Positions 35,363 through 45,299 of a DNA stretch of 64,000 nucleotides are shown in pieces. The number at the start of each line of letters is the position of its first letter. Positions within the stretch are counted from its first letter, which is position 1. Below the pieces are notes generated by a model that saw nothing but the letters and a program-made list of their open reading frames with translations, did no database searches and was not told where the DNA came from. Made by a program: the position numbers and the translations under genes. Location: positions 3,279-67,278 of the forward strand of contig CAMLGR010000005.1 in the NCBI GenBank assembly GCA_946479615.1. The letters run 5' to 3'. This DNA comes from an uncultured Bacteroidota bacterium (GTDB lineage Bacteria > Bacteroidota > Bacteroidia > Chitinophagales > Chitinophagaceae).

Positions 35363-37537
35363 TTATTTAAGCGTAATGCTTCCGGTCAGTCTTACATCAT
35401 CGGAAGAACTTCCTGTCATGATCGTAAATGTTCCTGGTTCCAGCACCCATGCTGCCTTTATATCATTGTAATACCGGAACGCATCCTTATCCAGTGTTAT
35501 TATCACTTTCTTGCTTTGGCCGGGCTCCAATAATACTTTTTGAAATCCTTTCAGTTCCTTTTTCGGTCTTCTCAATGTACTGCTGTCATCTTTCACATAT
35601 ACCTGTACCACTTCAGCACCTGCAACTTTGCCCGCATTGGTAACAGTAAGCGTAACGGCGACTGATTGCGCACCTTTTACAATACTCAAACCAGAATAAT
35701 TGAATTCCGTATAGGAAAGTCCATGACCAAATGCAAACTGTGGTTTCACTTTATAGGTATCAAAATAACGATAGCCAACAAAAATATCGTCGTTGTACAA
35801 TACATTTACTGAATCACCGGGATATTGCCCTAATACATGCGCCGGACTTTCCGACAATTTTTTTGGAAAGGTGACAGGCAATTTGCCGGAAGGATTTACC
35901 GCACCAAATAATATCTCTGCCAATGCATTTCCTCCTTCACTACCGGCATACCATGCTTCTACAATAGCTGGCAGCTCATTTACCCAACCGGATACATCGA
36001 TCGGTCCACCGCCCATTAATACTACAATTGTTTTTGGATTTGCTTTGACTACTGCTTTTATCAATTCATTTTGTCCGAAGGGCATATCCATATCCGGCTT
36101 ATCAGTCCCTTCTGCATCATAAGCATTATCGCGCCATGCATAATTGTTATACCCGTGTGTCCATCCACCAGCGATGACCGCTACATCTGCTTTCTTTGCC
36201 GCTTCTACCGCTGCATCGATCAATGCCTGGTTGACAGCAGCATTCTTTGTTATTTCATACCCGGGACTATAGCTGATCGCAACAGCATCGCCAGCGATCT
36301 TTTTCAATCCCTCCTGTAATGTCACTTCATACTTTGTACGTACCTGTGAACTTCCTCCTCCTTCTGACTGAAGTCTTGCCGCATTCACGCCGATCAACGC
36401 GATCGATTTAACGGAAGATTTATGCAACGGAAGTAAATTGTTGTCATTCTTTAACAGCACGATCCCTTCTTCCGCTACTCTTTTTGCCGTAGCAAAATGT
36501 TCTTTTGTCGCAAATGATCCTGCAGGTCTTTTACCAAACTTGTACGTCTTGTACATGACATATAATATGCGTCTTACTTTTTCATCAATCAGTTTTTCAT
36601 CTACTATACCTTTTTTTACCAATGAAATGACAGTATCGCCGAGGAAGAATTTATTGTAGGGCGTACCACCCAGATCCGTTCCCATTTCAAGATCAGTACC
36701 ATACCACAATGCTTCCATGGTATTATGCACGGCACCCCAGTCACTCATCACGAGACCTTTAAATCCTAATTCTTTTTTCAGGATCGTATTTATGAGATAA
36801 TCATTTTCTGTGCACCACTGACCCCTGAATTTATTATACGCTCCCATCACAGTATATACATCGCCCTCCTGTACCGCTGCTTTAAAACCGGGCAAGTATA
36901 TTTCACGCAATGCTCTTTCACTCATCAGTACATTGATATGTCCGCGTCTTGTTTCCTGGTTGTTGGCTAAATAATGTTTAACACAAGCCGCTACTCCCTG
37001 CGACTGCACACCTCTTATATAGCCCACTGTCATTTTTGAGACCAGATAAGGATCTTCACTCTGGTATTCAAAATTCCTTCCATTGAGTGGTGAACGCATG
37101 ATATTAATACCGGGTCCGAGAATAACATCTTTGCCTCTTGCATTCGCCTCACTTCCTAATACCGTTCCATAGGCATAACCCAATTGCGGGTTCCAGGTAG
37201 AAGCCAAACAAATACCTGTAGGCAGATAAGTGCCGCTGTCATTGACATGGTCATTGGCTGTGTTCCAATCCCTTCCGTGTTCGGGACGAACGCCATGCGG
37301 GCCATCACTGGTCGTTAACTCAGGTATTCCGAGCCGCTCCACACCCGTTGAAGTGAAAGAAGAACTCGCATGTATCATTCCTACTTTTTCTTCCAGTGTC
37401 ATTTGTTTGATCTGTGCATTGATCTTTTGATAAATAACGGCATCAGGTGGAACGTTCTGTGCATTCACATTTTCAACTCCAGCTATAGCAGATATTATAA
37501 TAAACAGAACTACTCTTTTTACAATTGCCTGGTTCAT
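35363..37537 (-). CDS. GH3-family beta-glycosidase (beta-glucosidase type)
   Basis: The product has about 724 residues from the ATG at 37537. A longer frame to 37567 overlaps the stop of the previous gene and has no merit. After a signal peptide (about 5-27), the GH3 N-domain shows QMTLEEKVGMIHAS, ELTTSDGPHGVRPE, CVKHYLANNQETRR and GLVMSDWGAVHNT (nucleophile Asp near 266). The GH3 C-domain (ALIGVNAARLQSEGGGSSQV) and a fibronectin-III-like tail (GAEVVQVYVKD) complete it. It probably trims beta-linked oligosaccharides. The gap to the upstream GH3 is 13 bases, so they are co-transcribed. Confidence 0.92.
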   Translation of the reverse strand: MNQAIVKRVVLFIIISAIAGVENVNAQNVPPDAVIYQKINAQIKQMTLEEKVGMIHASSSFTSTGVERLGIPELTTSDGPHGVRPEHGRDWNTANDHVNDSGTYLPTGICLASTWNPQLGYAYGTVLGSEANARGKDVILGPGINIMRSPLNGRNFEYQSEDPYLVSKMTVGYIRGVQSQGVAACVKHYLANNQETRRGHINVLMSERALREIYLPGFKAAVQEGDVYTVMGAYNKFRGQWCTENDYLINTILKKELGFKGLVMSDWGAVHNTMEALWYGTDLEMGTDLGGTPYNKFFLGDTVISLVKKGIVDEKLIDEKVRRILYVMYKTYKFGKRPAGSFATKEHFATAKRVAEEGIVLLKNDNNLLPLHKSSVKSIALIGVNAARLQSEGGGSSQVRTKYEVTLQEGLKKIAGDAVAISYSPGYEITKNAAVNQALIDAAVEAAKKADVAVIAGGWTHGYNNYAWRDNAYDAEGTDKPDMDMPFGQNELIKAVVKANPKTIVVLMGGGPIDVSGWVNELPAIVEAWYAGSEGGNALAEILFGAVNPSGKLPVTFPKKLSESPAHVLGQYPGDSVNVLYNDDIFVGYRYFDTYKVKPQFAFGHGLSYTEFNYSGLSIVKGAQSVAVTLTVTNAGKVAGAEVVQVYVKDDSSTLRRPKKELKGFQKVLLEPGQSKKVIITLDKDAFRYYNDIKAAWVLEPGTFTIMTGSSSDDVRLTGSITLK

Positions 37538-37550
37538 GTACTTTTTATAC

Positions 37551-39728
37551 TTATTTAATAATATCAATTACATCCTGGAATTTAATGTTAGCAGAAGAAC
37601 TGCCTGCCATTAATTTTACCCTATCTGTCTCTATCACATATTGATGCAGATTCTCATCCCAGTATTTCAGATCGTTTGCCTTTACGGCAAACCGGACCGT
37701 TGTTTTTTCTCCCGGCTTTAAGGTAATCCTTTTAAATGCTTTCAACTCCTTATGGGGCCGCTCAACAATTGAATTCAGATGCGAAACATATAATTGTGCC
37801 ACTTCATCTCCTGTTCTTTTCCCGGTATTCGTAATATCCACTGACACCAGTATCTCCCCGTTTGTTTTTATTGCCTTGTTATTGATTTTAAAATTGGAAT
37901 AGCTGAACGCAGTGTAAGATAACCCATACCCGAATGGATACAAGGGTTCTCCTTTGAAATACATATACGTTCTGCCATCACGTATGTTATAATCCATCAT
38001 AGGCGGAAGCTGCTCCATAGATCGCGGCCATGTCTGCACCAGTCTGCCACCGGGGTTGTAATCGCCAAACAATACATCGGCTAGTGCCGTACCGAGTTCC
38101 TGGCTATTATGTGTAAGATGTATGATAGCTGGAATATTATGCTGCGTCCAGGTAATAGCATAAGGGAAACTTGCTATCAGCACTACTACGGTTTTGGGAT
38201 TGATACGATAAACCTGCCTTATCAGCTCTTCTTGTTCCAGGTAAATGGTTTTTCTGTCCACTGCTTCTTTACCATCACTTGGCGTAGGACATTGTTCCCA
38301 TCCTGCGTTGCACCAGGTATGATTTCCTACCACCATGATCACATAATCAGAGAAAGCCGCTAATGCCTTTACGCTATCAGCATCCCTGCCGCTGGTCCAT
38401 TGCACTGATACATTATTCCCCAATTTGTTGGTTATTCCTTCCACTGCTGAGACAGCATATGGCGGTGTGCCACTGTACCAATCCAGCAATACCTGGTTTG
38501 CATAAGGGCCGATGACCGCCAGTGATTTTATTTTCGTTTTATCAAGCGGGAGAAAGTTATCCTGGTTTTTTAAAAGGACAATTGATTTTTTAGTTACTTC
38601 CAGTACAAAGGCTTTGTTCTGTGCACTCAGCCAGGGCTCTTCTGTGTCTTTGATCGCTGCATACGGCACCATTTCAGGAGGGTCCAGCAACCCGAGTTTT
38701 ATCATCACCCTGAAACTGCCCCTGATTGCTTCATCGATATCTTTTTCCTGTAATAGTCCATCTTTCAATGCTGAATTGACCGCGCTGGTTTGCCTGTCCA
38801 GGAATTGATTGATCCCTGCTTTTACAGCCGCCGCCGCTGCCCAGGCGCTATCGGGATAATATTTATGTTGCTTCCATAATAATCCCAGGGCGCCGCCATC
38901 ATTACAGATAATCCCGTTTTGCCCCCATTCCCGGACCGTGATCTCTTTCAATACAGGGTTTACCATCATGGGAATGCCATTGTATTTGTTATAAGATGCC
39001 ATGTAGGCCCGCGAACCCGCATCGATACCCATCTTAAAAGGCAATGAATAATATTCCCTGAATAGTCTTTCATCAAAATCAGATGAAGAACGTACGCGGT
39101 CATTCTCATTGCTGTTGGCCAGGAAATGTTTCATCAAAGAAGCAGTCATCCAGTATTTAGGATCATTTCCCTGCAAACCTTTTACATAAGCCTGTGTCAT
39201 GCATCCATTGAACCAGGCATCTTCACCATAACATTCTTCTGTACGACCCCATCGCGGATCGCGGCCGATATCAGCATTGGGCGCCCGTATGACAAGGTTA
39301 CCCGTTTTATATTTTTCACTTTGAAAGATATACCGTGCTTCATACGCCTCGGTAGCTGCCACTTTCCTGATCAGCGCCGTGTCCCATGTTTCAGCTAATC
39401 CATACGATTGAGGAAAGGTAGTAGTGGTCACTAATTTTCTGCGGCCCCAGTTGCCGGGTCCGCCCAGCGCTACACCATGCAATCCTTCCATCTGTCCCGA
39501 AGCTTTTATACCTAATCTTGGTACAGAAGGATTGGTGCCCAGGCAACTTACTTTCTCATCCGGCGTGAGCAATGAAATGATATTATCTATCCGCTTTTCT
39601 GCATCCAGTGAAGGATCCTGGAATGGATACTGATATTTTCTTTGTGCAGAAGAGGTCAAAATAATCCCTGAGAGCAGCAGTACGCATAGGGCAATCCGCT
39701 TGTATGCCTGTATTGAGATGTTGGTCAT
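37551..39728 (-). CDS. GH3-family beta-glycosidase (xylosidase/arabinofuranosidase-like subgroup)
   Basis: The protein has about 725 residues with a signal peptide (about 10-28). An ATG at 39749 would add seven residues and is the alternative. N-domain motifs are LLTPDEKVSCLG, GLHGVALGGPGNWG, RDPRWGRTEECYGEDAW, LMKHFLANSNENDR and GIICNDGGALGLL. The last holds the expected nucleophile Asp (near 276), preceded by Asn rather than Ser. C-domain (LAVIGPYANQVLLDWYSG) and FN3-like tail follow. It lies 19-39 bases after the GH2 gene. Confidence 0.9.
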   Translation of the reverse strand: MTNISIQAYKRIALCVLLLSGIILTSSAQRKYQYPFQDPSLDAEKRIDNIISLLTPDEKVSCLGTNPSVPRLGIKASGQMEGLHGVALGGPGNWGRRKLVTTTTFPQSYGLAETWDTALIRKVAATEAYEARYIFQSEKYKTGNLVIRAPNADIGRDPRWGRTEECYGEDAWFNGCMTQAYVKGLQGNDPKYWMTASLMKHFLANSNENDRVRSSSDFDERLFREYYSLPFKMGIDAGSRAYMASYNKYNGIPMMVNPVLKEITVREWGQNGIICNDGGALGLLWKQHKYYPDSAWAAAAAVKAGINQFLDRQTSAVNSALKDGLLQEKDIDEAIRGSFRVMIKLGLLDPPEMVPYAAIKDTEEPWLSAQNKAFVLEVTKKSIVLLKNQDNFLPLDKTKIKSLAVIGPYANQVLLDWYSGTPPYAVSAVEGITNKLGNNVSVQWTSGRDADSVKALAAFSDYVIMVVGNHTWCNAGWEQCPTPSDGKEAVDRKTIYLEQEELIRQVYRINPKTVVVLIASFPYAITWTQHNIPAIIHLTHNSQELGTALADVLFGDYNPGGRLVQTWPRSMEQLPPMMDYNIRDGRTYMYFKGEPLYPFGYGLSYTAFSYSNFKINNKAIKTNGEILVSVDITNTGKRTGDEVAQLYVSHLNSIVERPHKELKAFKRITLKPGEKTTVRFAVKANDLKYWDENLHQYVIETDRVKLMAGSSSANIKFQDVIDIIK

Positions 39729-39767
39729 GTCCGTTTTATTGTGATACACTTATTAAATAATAAAATA

Positions 39768-42509
39768 CTACCGGAAATCAAAGTATAATGTGCCACTTAC
39801 CGGTTTACTATCCTGTTTTATGTTTTTCTGGCTCGATGGACCCAGTACTTCCGGTTTTTGAAACTTGGTACCGATTGGTGAGATAGCATGCATAAAGCCA
39901 ATATTTCCTTCCGGGAATGCAGGTACCGTATTATTATTCGGCGCTGCTTTGGGCCGGGCTGGTTTCAGCATTTCAAAGAACATATTTTCCTGGTCCGTGA
40001 TCACCGTGAAATCCGCTTCTTTGTTTTTCACTTTTACCCAATACATTCCCTCATGCCATCCTTTGAATTCAGGATAATCCCAGCTCTCACCGGTAATGGT
40101 ATTATTATATGTTTTTTCCCATACACCTAATTGTTGTCCTTTCAAACGATTTTTCCAGACACGATAAGGCCCCCGGCCCATCCATTTCATACCCGTGATG
40201 TTTTCTTCAGGATAATTAAAAGTAATTCCCGTATAATCGGCTATATCCCTTACCAGGTATTTATATTCCATCCTGGGTAAGGTTCCGCTTTGAATGATCC
40301 ATTTCACCTGTAAGCTATCTCCTTCGTAAGAAGATTCAACGATATAATTATTCCCTTCCCTGTAATGATGCAGCCTGGTTAATTTTACATTCGATCCCGC
40401 CAGTGCCGGACCATTGTTTAATGATATATTTTTTTTACCATTGAAAACCTTTTGCAGGTATCCTGTCTCCTTATCAAAAAAGTAAGCAATTTTATCACAA
40501 CTTACCGATAACGATCGCTCATCTTCTCTTACTATTACCCCCGCTGTCATTGCAACAGTGATTAATTTCGCCGCCACTGTGGAAGGATCATGCAGCGGCC
40601 AGCTCCAGGTACAGATCGTATCGCCTTTGGCGCTGAGCGCCGAAAGATAAACCACATCGGCATTTACATTCGAAGACAGGGGAATATTCAACCAGCCTTT
40701 CTGACCCGGTGTCACTGACGGGCCCTTAATACTTCCTTTATTGACGATCCGTGACAGGGAAGCAGGCTGCGAAGGCACAGGACATAAAACTGTCTTCCAT
40801 TCAAACCGGCATTGATCAAGATTGGTATATAGATACCTGTTCTCTATTTCGATCCTGTGAGGATCAAAAGGTTTGACAGATGAATTGATATATACCGGTG
40901 ACCACAATTCCCTGATAGTATAAAAGCTGGCTTCCTTTTCGCGGTGCGGGCCTACAATACCATCCGGCGCCTGGTTACCCGCCACATCGATACTATTATT
41001 CTTATCTGTACGAACAATCCCCTCATCATGCAATGACCATAGGAAAGCGCCGGCAAACCGGTTATAGGTTAATAATAAATTCCAGAAATCTTCCAATGCA
41101 GCGCCGTGCCCGCCATCAAACAGGCCATGCATGAATTCTGTCGGGAAAAAGACCTCCTTACCGGTGGCTATTTCATTCTGTATATATTTAAAATCAGGAT
41201 AGTGCTTGGTATTGGTGCCATTGAACCTTTCCCAGGGATGTATCACGATACGTTTTTGCGGATCATATAAAGCATATTCATTGTCCAGCGCCCTGTTCCA
41301 TCCTCCTTCATTGCCATTGTCCCAGATTACGATTGATGGATGGTTCACATCACGGATGACCATTTCTTTTACCAGTTTTTGTCCTACTACCGTATCATAT
41401 GCCGCCTGCCAGCCGGTTAATTCATCCAATACAAATAATCCCAATGAATCGCAGAGATCCAAAAATTCTTTATCCGGCGGATAATGGCTCATACGCACAG
41501 CATTCATGTTCATTGATTTCATCAACCTTATATCCATTAAATGCACCGCGCGGCTTAGCGTCCTTCCCGATTCCGGCCATTCGCTATGACGGCACACGCC
41601 TTTGAAAATTACTTTCACTCCATTAGCATAAAATCCATCTGCCGATCTTAATTCCACCGTGCGGAATCCGAAACGTTCTTTTATCGAATGAATGACCTTG
41701 TTACCTTCCCTGACGGATACCATTACCGAGTAAAGATTCGGATATTCCGGGCTCCATAATTTCATACCGGAAAAATGATGACGCAGGATACTGTCGCCAG
41801 GTAATAAGCGCAGTGGTTCCCCTACCGGTTTGCCATCAAGTTGAAAAACCTGCGCTTCTATGACTTGTTTTGGCGTGGCATTGCTGTATACCTGCATAAA
41901 GAAATCACCATTCGCTTTTCCATCTACTACCACCCGCCTGATAAATGTCTGGGGAACAATCTCCAGGTATACCGGTCTGAAAATGCCACCGAATATCCAG
42001 AAATCGGATTTTCGCTCGGCACGGTTAACGGAAGCATTCGCAGAATGCTTGCTTACGGTAACTTCCAGTAAATTGATTTTCCCAAAATATAAAAGGTCCG
42101 TGATATCATACCTGAATTGATAAAAAGCTCCCTGGTGAACAGGACCAGCCAATACACCATTGATCTTTACCTCGGTATCTGTCATCGAACCTTCAAATAC
42201 AATAAATATCCTTTTCCCCTTATGAGCTGCTGCTACGGGAAACTTATATTTATACAAACCCTGTTCATCCGGGTTCTCTGTGTCACGGGAATAATTATAG
42301 GTGCCGAATTTCTGCAGCTCCCAGTTCGAAGGCACAGGTATAGTTGACCATTTACCACTATTCATGCCACGGGTACAAAAGAAATCCCATGACACGGTAT
42401 GATCCTTGTCCTTTCCCGACAAATAATAAAGGATGGTTTGTTGTGCAAAGTTGACCGATGCGATCAACATTAATCCTGTCAGTAGCACGATTCTTTTTCC
42501 AGTTTTCAT
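39768..42509 (-). CDS. GH2-family beta-galactosidase-like enzyme
   Basis: This 913-residue enzyme has a signal peptide (about 1-22), a sugar-binding jelly roll (about 40-190; WSTIPVPSNWELQKFGTYNY), an Ig-like domain and the GH2 barrel. Catalytic residues are IVIWDNGNEGG (acid/base Glu near 400) and FFPTEFMHGL (nucleophile Glu near 458). The C-terminal beta-galactosidase small-chain-like domain has MKWMGRGPYRVWKNRLKGQQLGVW, and the end is GTLYFDFR. Residues 22-35 read TILYYLSGKDKDHTVSWDFF. The closely related remnant lies upstream at 42638-42911. Confidence 0.9.
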   Translation of the reverse strand: MKTGKRIVLLTGLMLIASVNFAQQTILYYLSGKDKDHTVSWDFFCTRGMNSGKWSTIPVPSNWELQKFGTYNYSRDTENPDEQGLYKYKFPVAAAHKGKRIFIVFEGSMTDTEVKINGVLAGPVHQGAFYQFRYDITDLLYFGKINLLEVTVSKHSANASVNRAERKSDFWIFGGIFRPVYLEIVPQTFIRRVVVDGKANGDFFMQVYSNATPKQVIEAQVFQLDGKPVGEPLRLLPGDSILRHHFSGMKLWSPEYPNLYSVMVSVREGNKVIHSIKERFGFRTVELRSADGFYANGVKVIFKGVCRHSEWPESGRTLSRAVHLMDIRLMKSMNMNAVRMSHYPPDKEFLDLCDSLGLFVLDELTGWQAAYDTVVGQKLVKEMVIRDVNHPSIVIWDNGNEGGWNRALDNEYALYDPQKRIVIHPWERFNGTNTKHYPDFKYIQNEIATGKEVFFPTEFMHGLFDGGHGAALEDFWNLLLTYNRFAGAFLWSLHDEGIVRTDKNNSIDVAGNQAPDGIVGPHREKEASFYTIRELWSPVYINSSVKPFDPHRIEIENRYLYTNLDQCRFEWKTVLCPVPSQPASLSRIVNKGSIKGPSVTPGQKGWLNIPLSSNVNADVVYLSALSAKGDTICTWSWPLHDPSTVAAKLITVAMTAGVIVREDERSLSVSCDKIAYFFDKETGYLQKVFNGKKNISLNNGPALAGSNVKLTRLHHYREGNNYIVESSYEGDSLQVKWIIQSGTLPRMEYKYLVRDIADYTGITFNYPEENITGMKWMGRGPYRVWKNRLKGQQLGVWEKTYNNTITGESWDYPEFKGWHEGMYWVKVKNKEADFTVITDQENMFFEMLKPARPKAAPNNNTVPAFPEGNIGFMHAISPIGTKFQKPEVLGPSSQKNIKQDSKPVSGTLYFDFR

Positions 42510-42560
42510 TGTATCAATATTAATTTAACCTGTTCGTATAGTTCCAATAATGATTGTTTT

Positions 42561-42591
42561 AAAAAGGGCCGGAAAGTAGAAACAATCCGGC
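42561..42591 (-). terminator. Intrinsic terminator after the GH2 remnant
   Basis: GCCGGA (42568-42573) pairs with TCCGGC (42586-42591) around a 12-nt loop. On the minus strand the stem is followed by CCCTTTTTAAAA. It sits between the GH2 remnant and the intact GH2 gene. Confidence 0.6.
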
Positions 42592-42637
42592 GTGTTGCTT
42601 AATTGCTGTGCGTCTGAAACCGTTTATAATTTTTTAT

Positions 42638-42911
42638 TTACCTGAAATCAAAATATAATATCCCTGGCTTTACATCATTCCCGCCGCGCAGGAATAGTAA
42701 ACGTATACCGGTATAACCCTGCTTCAGTAGCATCTTCTTTTTCAGGACCATAAGTATAATTCCCCAATCCCCTGGATTCCCAGTTGGAAGGAACAGCTAC
42801 CTGCGTCCAGTTGCCGCTGTTACGACCCGCCATACACATAAGCAGCAAACACAAGAATAACCGAAAGGATAGTATCGCTAACCATTTTTTCATTTCATGG
42901 GTTTTATCCAA
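42638..42911 (-). pseudogene. Internally deleted remnant of a GH2 glycoside hydrolase gene
   Basis: A 78-codon frame (42675-42911) has a signal peptide and the GH2 jelly-roll start NSGNWTQVAVPSNWESRGLG..EAGLYRYTF, which aligns with the start of the intact GH2 at 39768-42509. It then stops. In another frame, the following 45 bases encode RGGNDVKPGILYFDFR and stop at 42638, matching the C-terminal GTLYFDFR of the intact gene. So the remnant keeps only the two ends of a GH2 gene, joined out of frame by a large internal deletion. No catalytic residues remain. Confidence 0.82.
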
Positions 42912-42927
42912 CCGTTTACATCAATCC

Positions 42928-43911
42928 TCATTTACCATATTTCTTCATGATATCCGGCACTTCATCAAGTGTTATCACCAGGTCGTGCCGGTAAACATAT
43001 TTCAGGTATTCTTTATCTACTTTTTGCAGGTGAGAAGTATGCCATTCCATCCACCAGCTCCACATCGCTCCTTCTTTGAGACAATTATCGGGATTGGGTG
43101 GTGTACCGCATTCGTGATATGCAATCGGCATTTGACTACCTACTATGTCTTTTACTTTTTTATACATCGCTGTTTGCGGGCTGTCTCCTACATTATAAGT
43201 ATCTGCCCCGGCAATGTCTACATATTGTTTGCCGGGGAACCAGGCAGGATCCGGGTTACCGGTATAACAAAGCACCCAGATAAGATTATTGATCTTCCGT
43301 TTGTTGACGATATAATCGTATACCGTTATCCAGAGCCGTTTGAAATTTTCCGGTCCTTGTTTCCCCCACCAGAACCAGTTACCATTTAATTCATGAAAGG
43401 GCCTCCACAGTACCGGCACATTTGCATCCCGTATCTTCTGCAGCAGGTCTGCTTTTCTTTCCAGTTCATACCAGAACGATTTGTATTGTGGTGTCCCTTC
43501 TATAAAAATGCTGTCGATATCAACCGGCTTTTTGCTGTTCTCATATCCTTCGCCGATTGATGGTGCGCCCCAATGCCACATAATCGTAGGAATACCTCCA
43601 CTCTTCCACCAATCGATAGCATGCTGAACTTCTGCTTCGTTCTCACGGTCATTGATAAAATCCATTCCGCGAATAGCAGGTTGTTTACCTGTGATCTCTT
43701 TGATATATTTTAATTCATCGTATCCCCAACTGGCCCACATTTGTCCTGAAAGGATTTTTTTACCGTAGATATCATTCAGGTAACGAAACAATGCTTTGGC
43801 TTCTCTGGATGCATCCGGTGTGCAAAGTGCTGTGTTTTTTTGAGCCAATACTGCATTACCAAAACCAGCACAAAGGATAAATAACAGGTATTTCTTAAAA
43901 AATTGTTTCAT
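42928..43911 (-). CDS. GH26-family beta-mannanase
   Basis: The 327-residue secreted enzyme has a signal peptide (about 1-23). Motifs: KILSGQMWASWGYDELKYI, IPTIMWHWGAPS, VLWRPFHELNGNWFWWG (acid/base Glu near residue 173), WFPGKQYVDIAGADTYN and PIAYHECGTPP (nucleophile Glu near 266). GH26 enzymes hydrolyse internal beta-1,4-mannosidic bonds. Together with the adjacent GH27 this supports galactomannan degradation. The length is that of a single catalytic domain without binding modules. It follows GH27 by 31 bases, so they share a transcript. Confidence 0.9.
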   Translation of the reverse strand: MKQFFKKYLLFILCAGFGNAVLAQKNTALCTPDASREAKALFRYLNDIYGKKILSGQMWASWGYDELKYIKEITGKQPAIRGMDFINDRENEAEVQHAIDWWKSGGIPTIMWHWGAPSIGEGYENSKKPVDIDSIFIEGTPQYKSFWYELERKADLLQKIRDANVPVLWRPFHELNGNWFWWGKQGPENFKRLWITVYDYIVNKRKINNLIWVLCYTGNPDPAWFPGKQYVDIAGADTYNVGDSPQTAMYKKVKDIVGSQMPIAYHECGTPPNPDNCLKEGAMWSWWMEWHTSHLQKVDKEYLKYVYRHDLVITLDEVPDIMKKYGK

Positions 43912-43942
43912 GACTATACTTTAAAATCTTTTTAATCCTGTA

Positions 43943-45148
43943 TTATTTTTTAAGGCGTAGCAATACCACGTCATGCGGAGCTACTACAGGCAGCACAATT
44001 TTTTTAGTGGTGCCAAGCTCTTTCTTTCCCCATACATCATGTATCTTATAGGTGATAGCTTTTACATCCAGTGTTCTTTTGGCTACCGGGTCTCCGATAG
44101 CTTGTGTTGTCCAGTCAAGAGGTACAGGTTGTGCTGTACTTTTCCGGTTTAAAATACAAACGGCCCAGTCGCCATTCTTCAATGGTTTTATCCATGTTTC
44201 CACGCTGTCAGCTGCTGCATATTTCATAGCCTGGATGCCTAATGAATCCTGGTTGATCGCAATGACTTCTTTATTAGTTAAAATGGCATTGGTAGATGCC
44301 GGCATTTTTCTGATATCATTACCGGCTATCAGTGGTGCTGCGATCATGCTCCACATAGAGAAATGCGCACGGTTCTCGCTTTCACTAAGGCCATTACCTA
44401 CTTCGAGCATATCCGGATCGTTCCAATGTCCGGGACCTGCATATTTGCGTAAAGTATCCTGCGATTCCAGGATACGCATTACACCGGAAGCTGACCAACT
44501 GCCATATGATTTAACACCTTCAAACTGCGCCGTGATATCACCGGTTGTGCGCCAGATATGTCCTACCGGTTCGGCCCATCTCCAGGGTTTATTCTGGCCC
44601 CATTCGCATAAACTGAAAAGTATCGGGCGTCCTGCCAGCTTTAAGGCTTTGCTCATTGTTGTATACGCTTCTTTGGCATTAATGCCTTCACTGCTGCACC
44701 AGTCAAATTTTAAATAATCGATTTCTACTGATGCATAGAAACGTGCATCCTGGTATTCATAGCCACGTGTGCCGGGATAACCGGCACAGGTAAGTGTACC
44801 TGCACAATTATACAAACCAAATTTCAATCCTTTGGAATGCACATAATCAGCAACGAATTTCATTCCTCTGGGAAATTTTACAGGGTCCGGAACCAGGTCA
44901 CCGGTCTTTGCATCTCTTTCTTTTGCCATCCATGCATCATCCAATACCAAATAAACATATCCGGCATCTTTCATACCTGAACTCACCATTGCATCTGCTG
45001 TTTCCAATACCAGCTTTTCATTGATATTTCCCTGGAACGTGTTCCAGCTATTCCATCCCATCGGTGGCGTCAATGCAAGGCCTTCCCACTTTTGGCCAAC
45101 CCCTGCCAGGCCAGTAAGTAATCCTATTGCTAAAAAGATCTTTTTCAT
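43943..45148 (-). CDS. GH27-family alpha-galactosidase
   Basis: The product has about 401 residues from the ATG at 45148; an upstream frame start (45193) adds 15 residues before the signal peptide. Motifs are the GH27 start LALTPPMGWNSWNTFQ, DAGYVYLVLDDAW, YPGTRGYEYQDARFYA, DYLKFDWCSSEG (nucleophile Asp near residue 150) and GHWNDPDMLEVG (acid/base Asp near 245). A C-terminal beta-sandwich follows. The enzyme removes alpha-1,6-galactosyl side groups, as on galactomannan. It is the first enzyme gene after the terminator. Confidence 0.92.
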   Translation of the reverse strand: MKKIFLAIGLLTGLAGVGQKWEGLALTPPMGWNSWNTFQGNINEKLVLETADAMVSSGMKDAGYVYLVLDDAWMAKERDAKTGDLVPDPVKFPRGMKFVADYVHSKGLKFGLYNCAGTLTCAGYPGTRGYEYQDARFYASVEIDYLKFDWCSSEGINAKEAYTTMSKALKLAGRPILFSLCEWGQNKPWRWAEPVGHIWRTTGDITAQFEGVKSYGSWSASGVMRILESQDTLRKYAGPGHWNDPDMLEVGNGLSESENRAHFSMWSMIAAPLIAGNDIRKMPASTNAILTNKEVIAINQDSLGIQAMKYAAADSVETWIKPLKNGDWAVCILNRKSTAQPVPLDWTTQAIGDPVAKRTLDVKAITYKIHDVWGKKELGTTKKIVLPVVAPHDVVLLRLKK

Positions 45149-45202
45149 TATTATCTGCTTTGATTTAAATAAAGGTAGGGTAGCATTTTTCAATTCAGGG
45201 AG

Positions 45203-45249
45203 AAAAAGCCCGCAATCAATTCAAACTCGATTGATGAACGACTGCGGGC
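45203..45249 (-). terminator. Strong intrinsic terminator/attenuator between SusD and GH27
   Basis: GCCCGCA (45208-45214) pairs with TGCGGGC (45243-45249) and an inner ATCAAT/ATTGAT stem is also possible (45215-45220, 45230-45235). On the minus strand TTTTTCTCC follows the stem. It follows the SusD stop at 45300 by 50 bases. It would let the transport genes be made at higher level than the enzymes. Confidence 0.8.
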
Positions 45250-45299
45250 ACCTGAAATGCTCGATATATAACACAAACTACTGCCAATTAGTAACGGGG

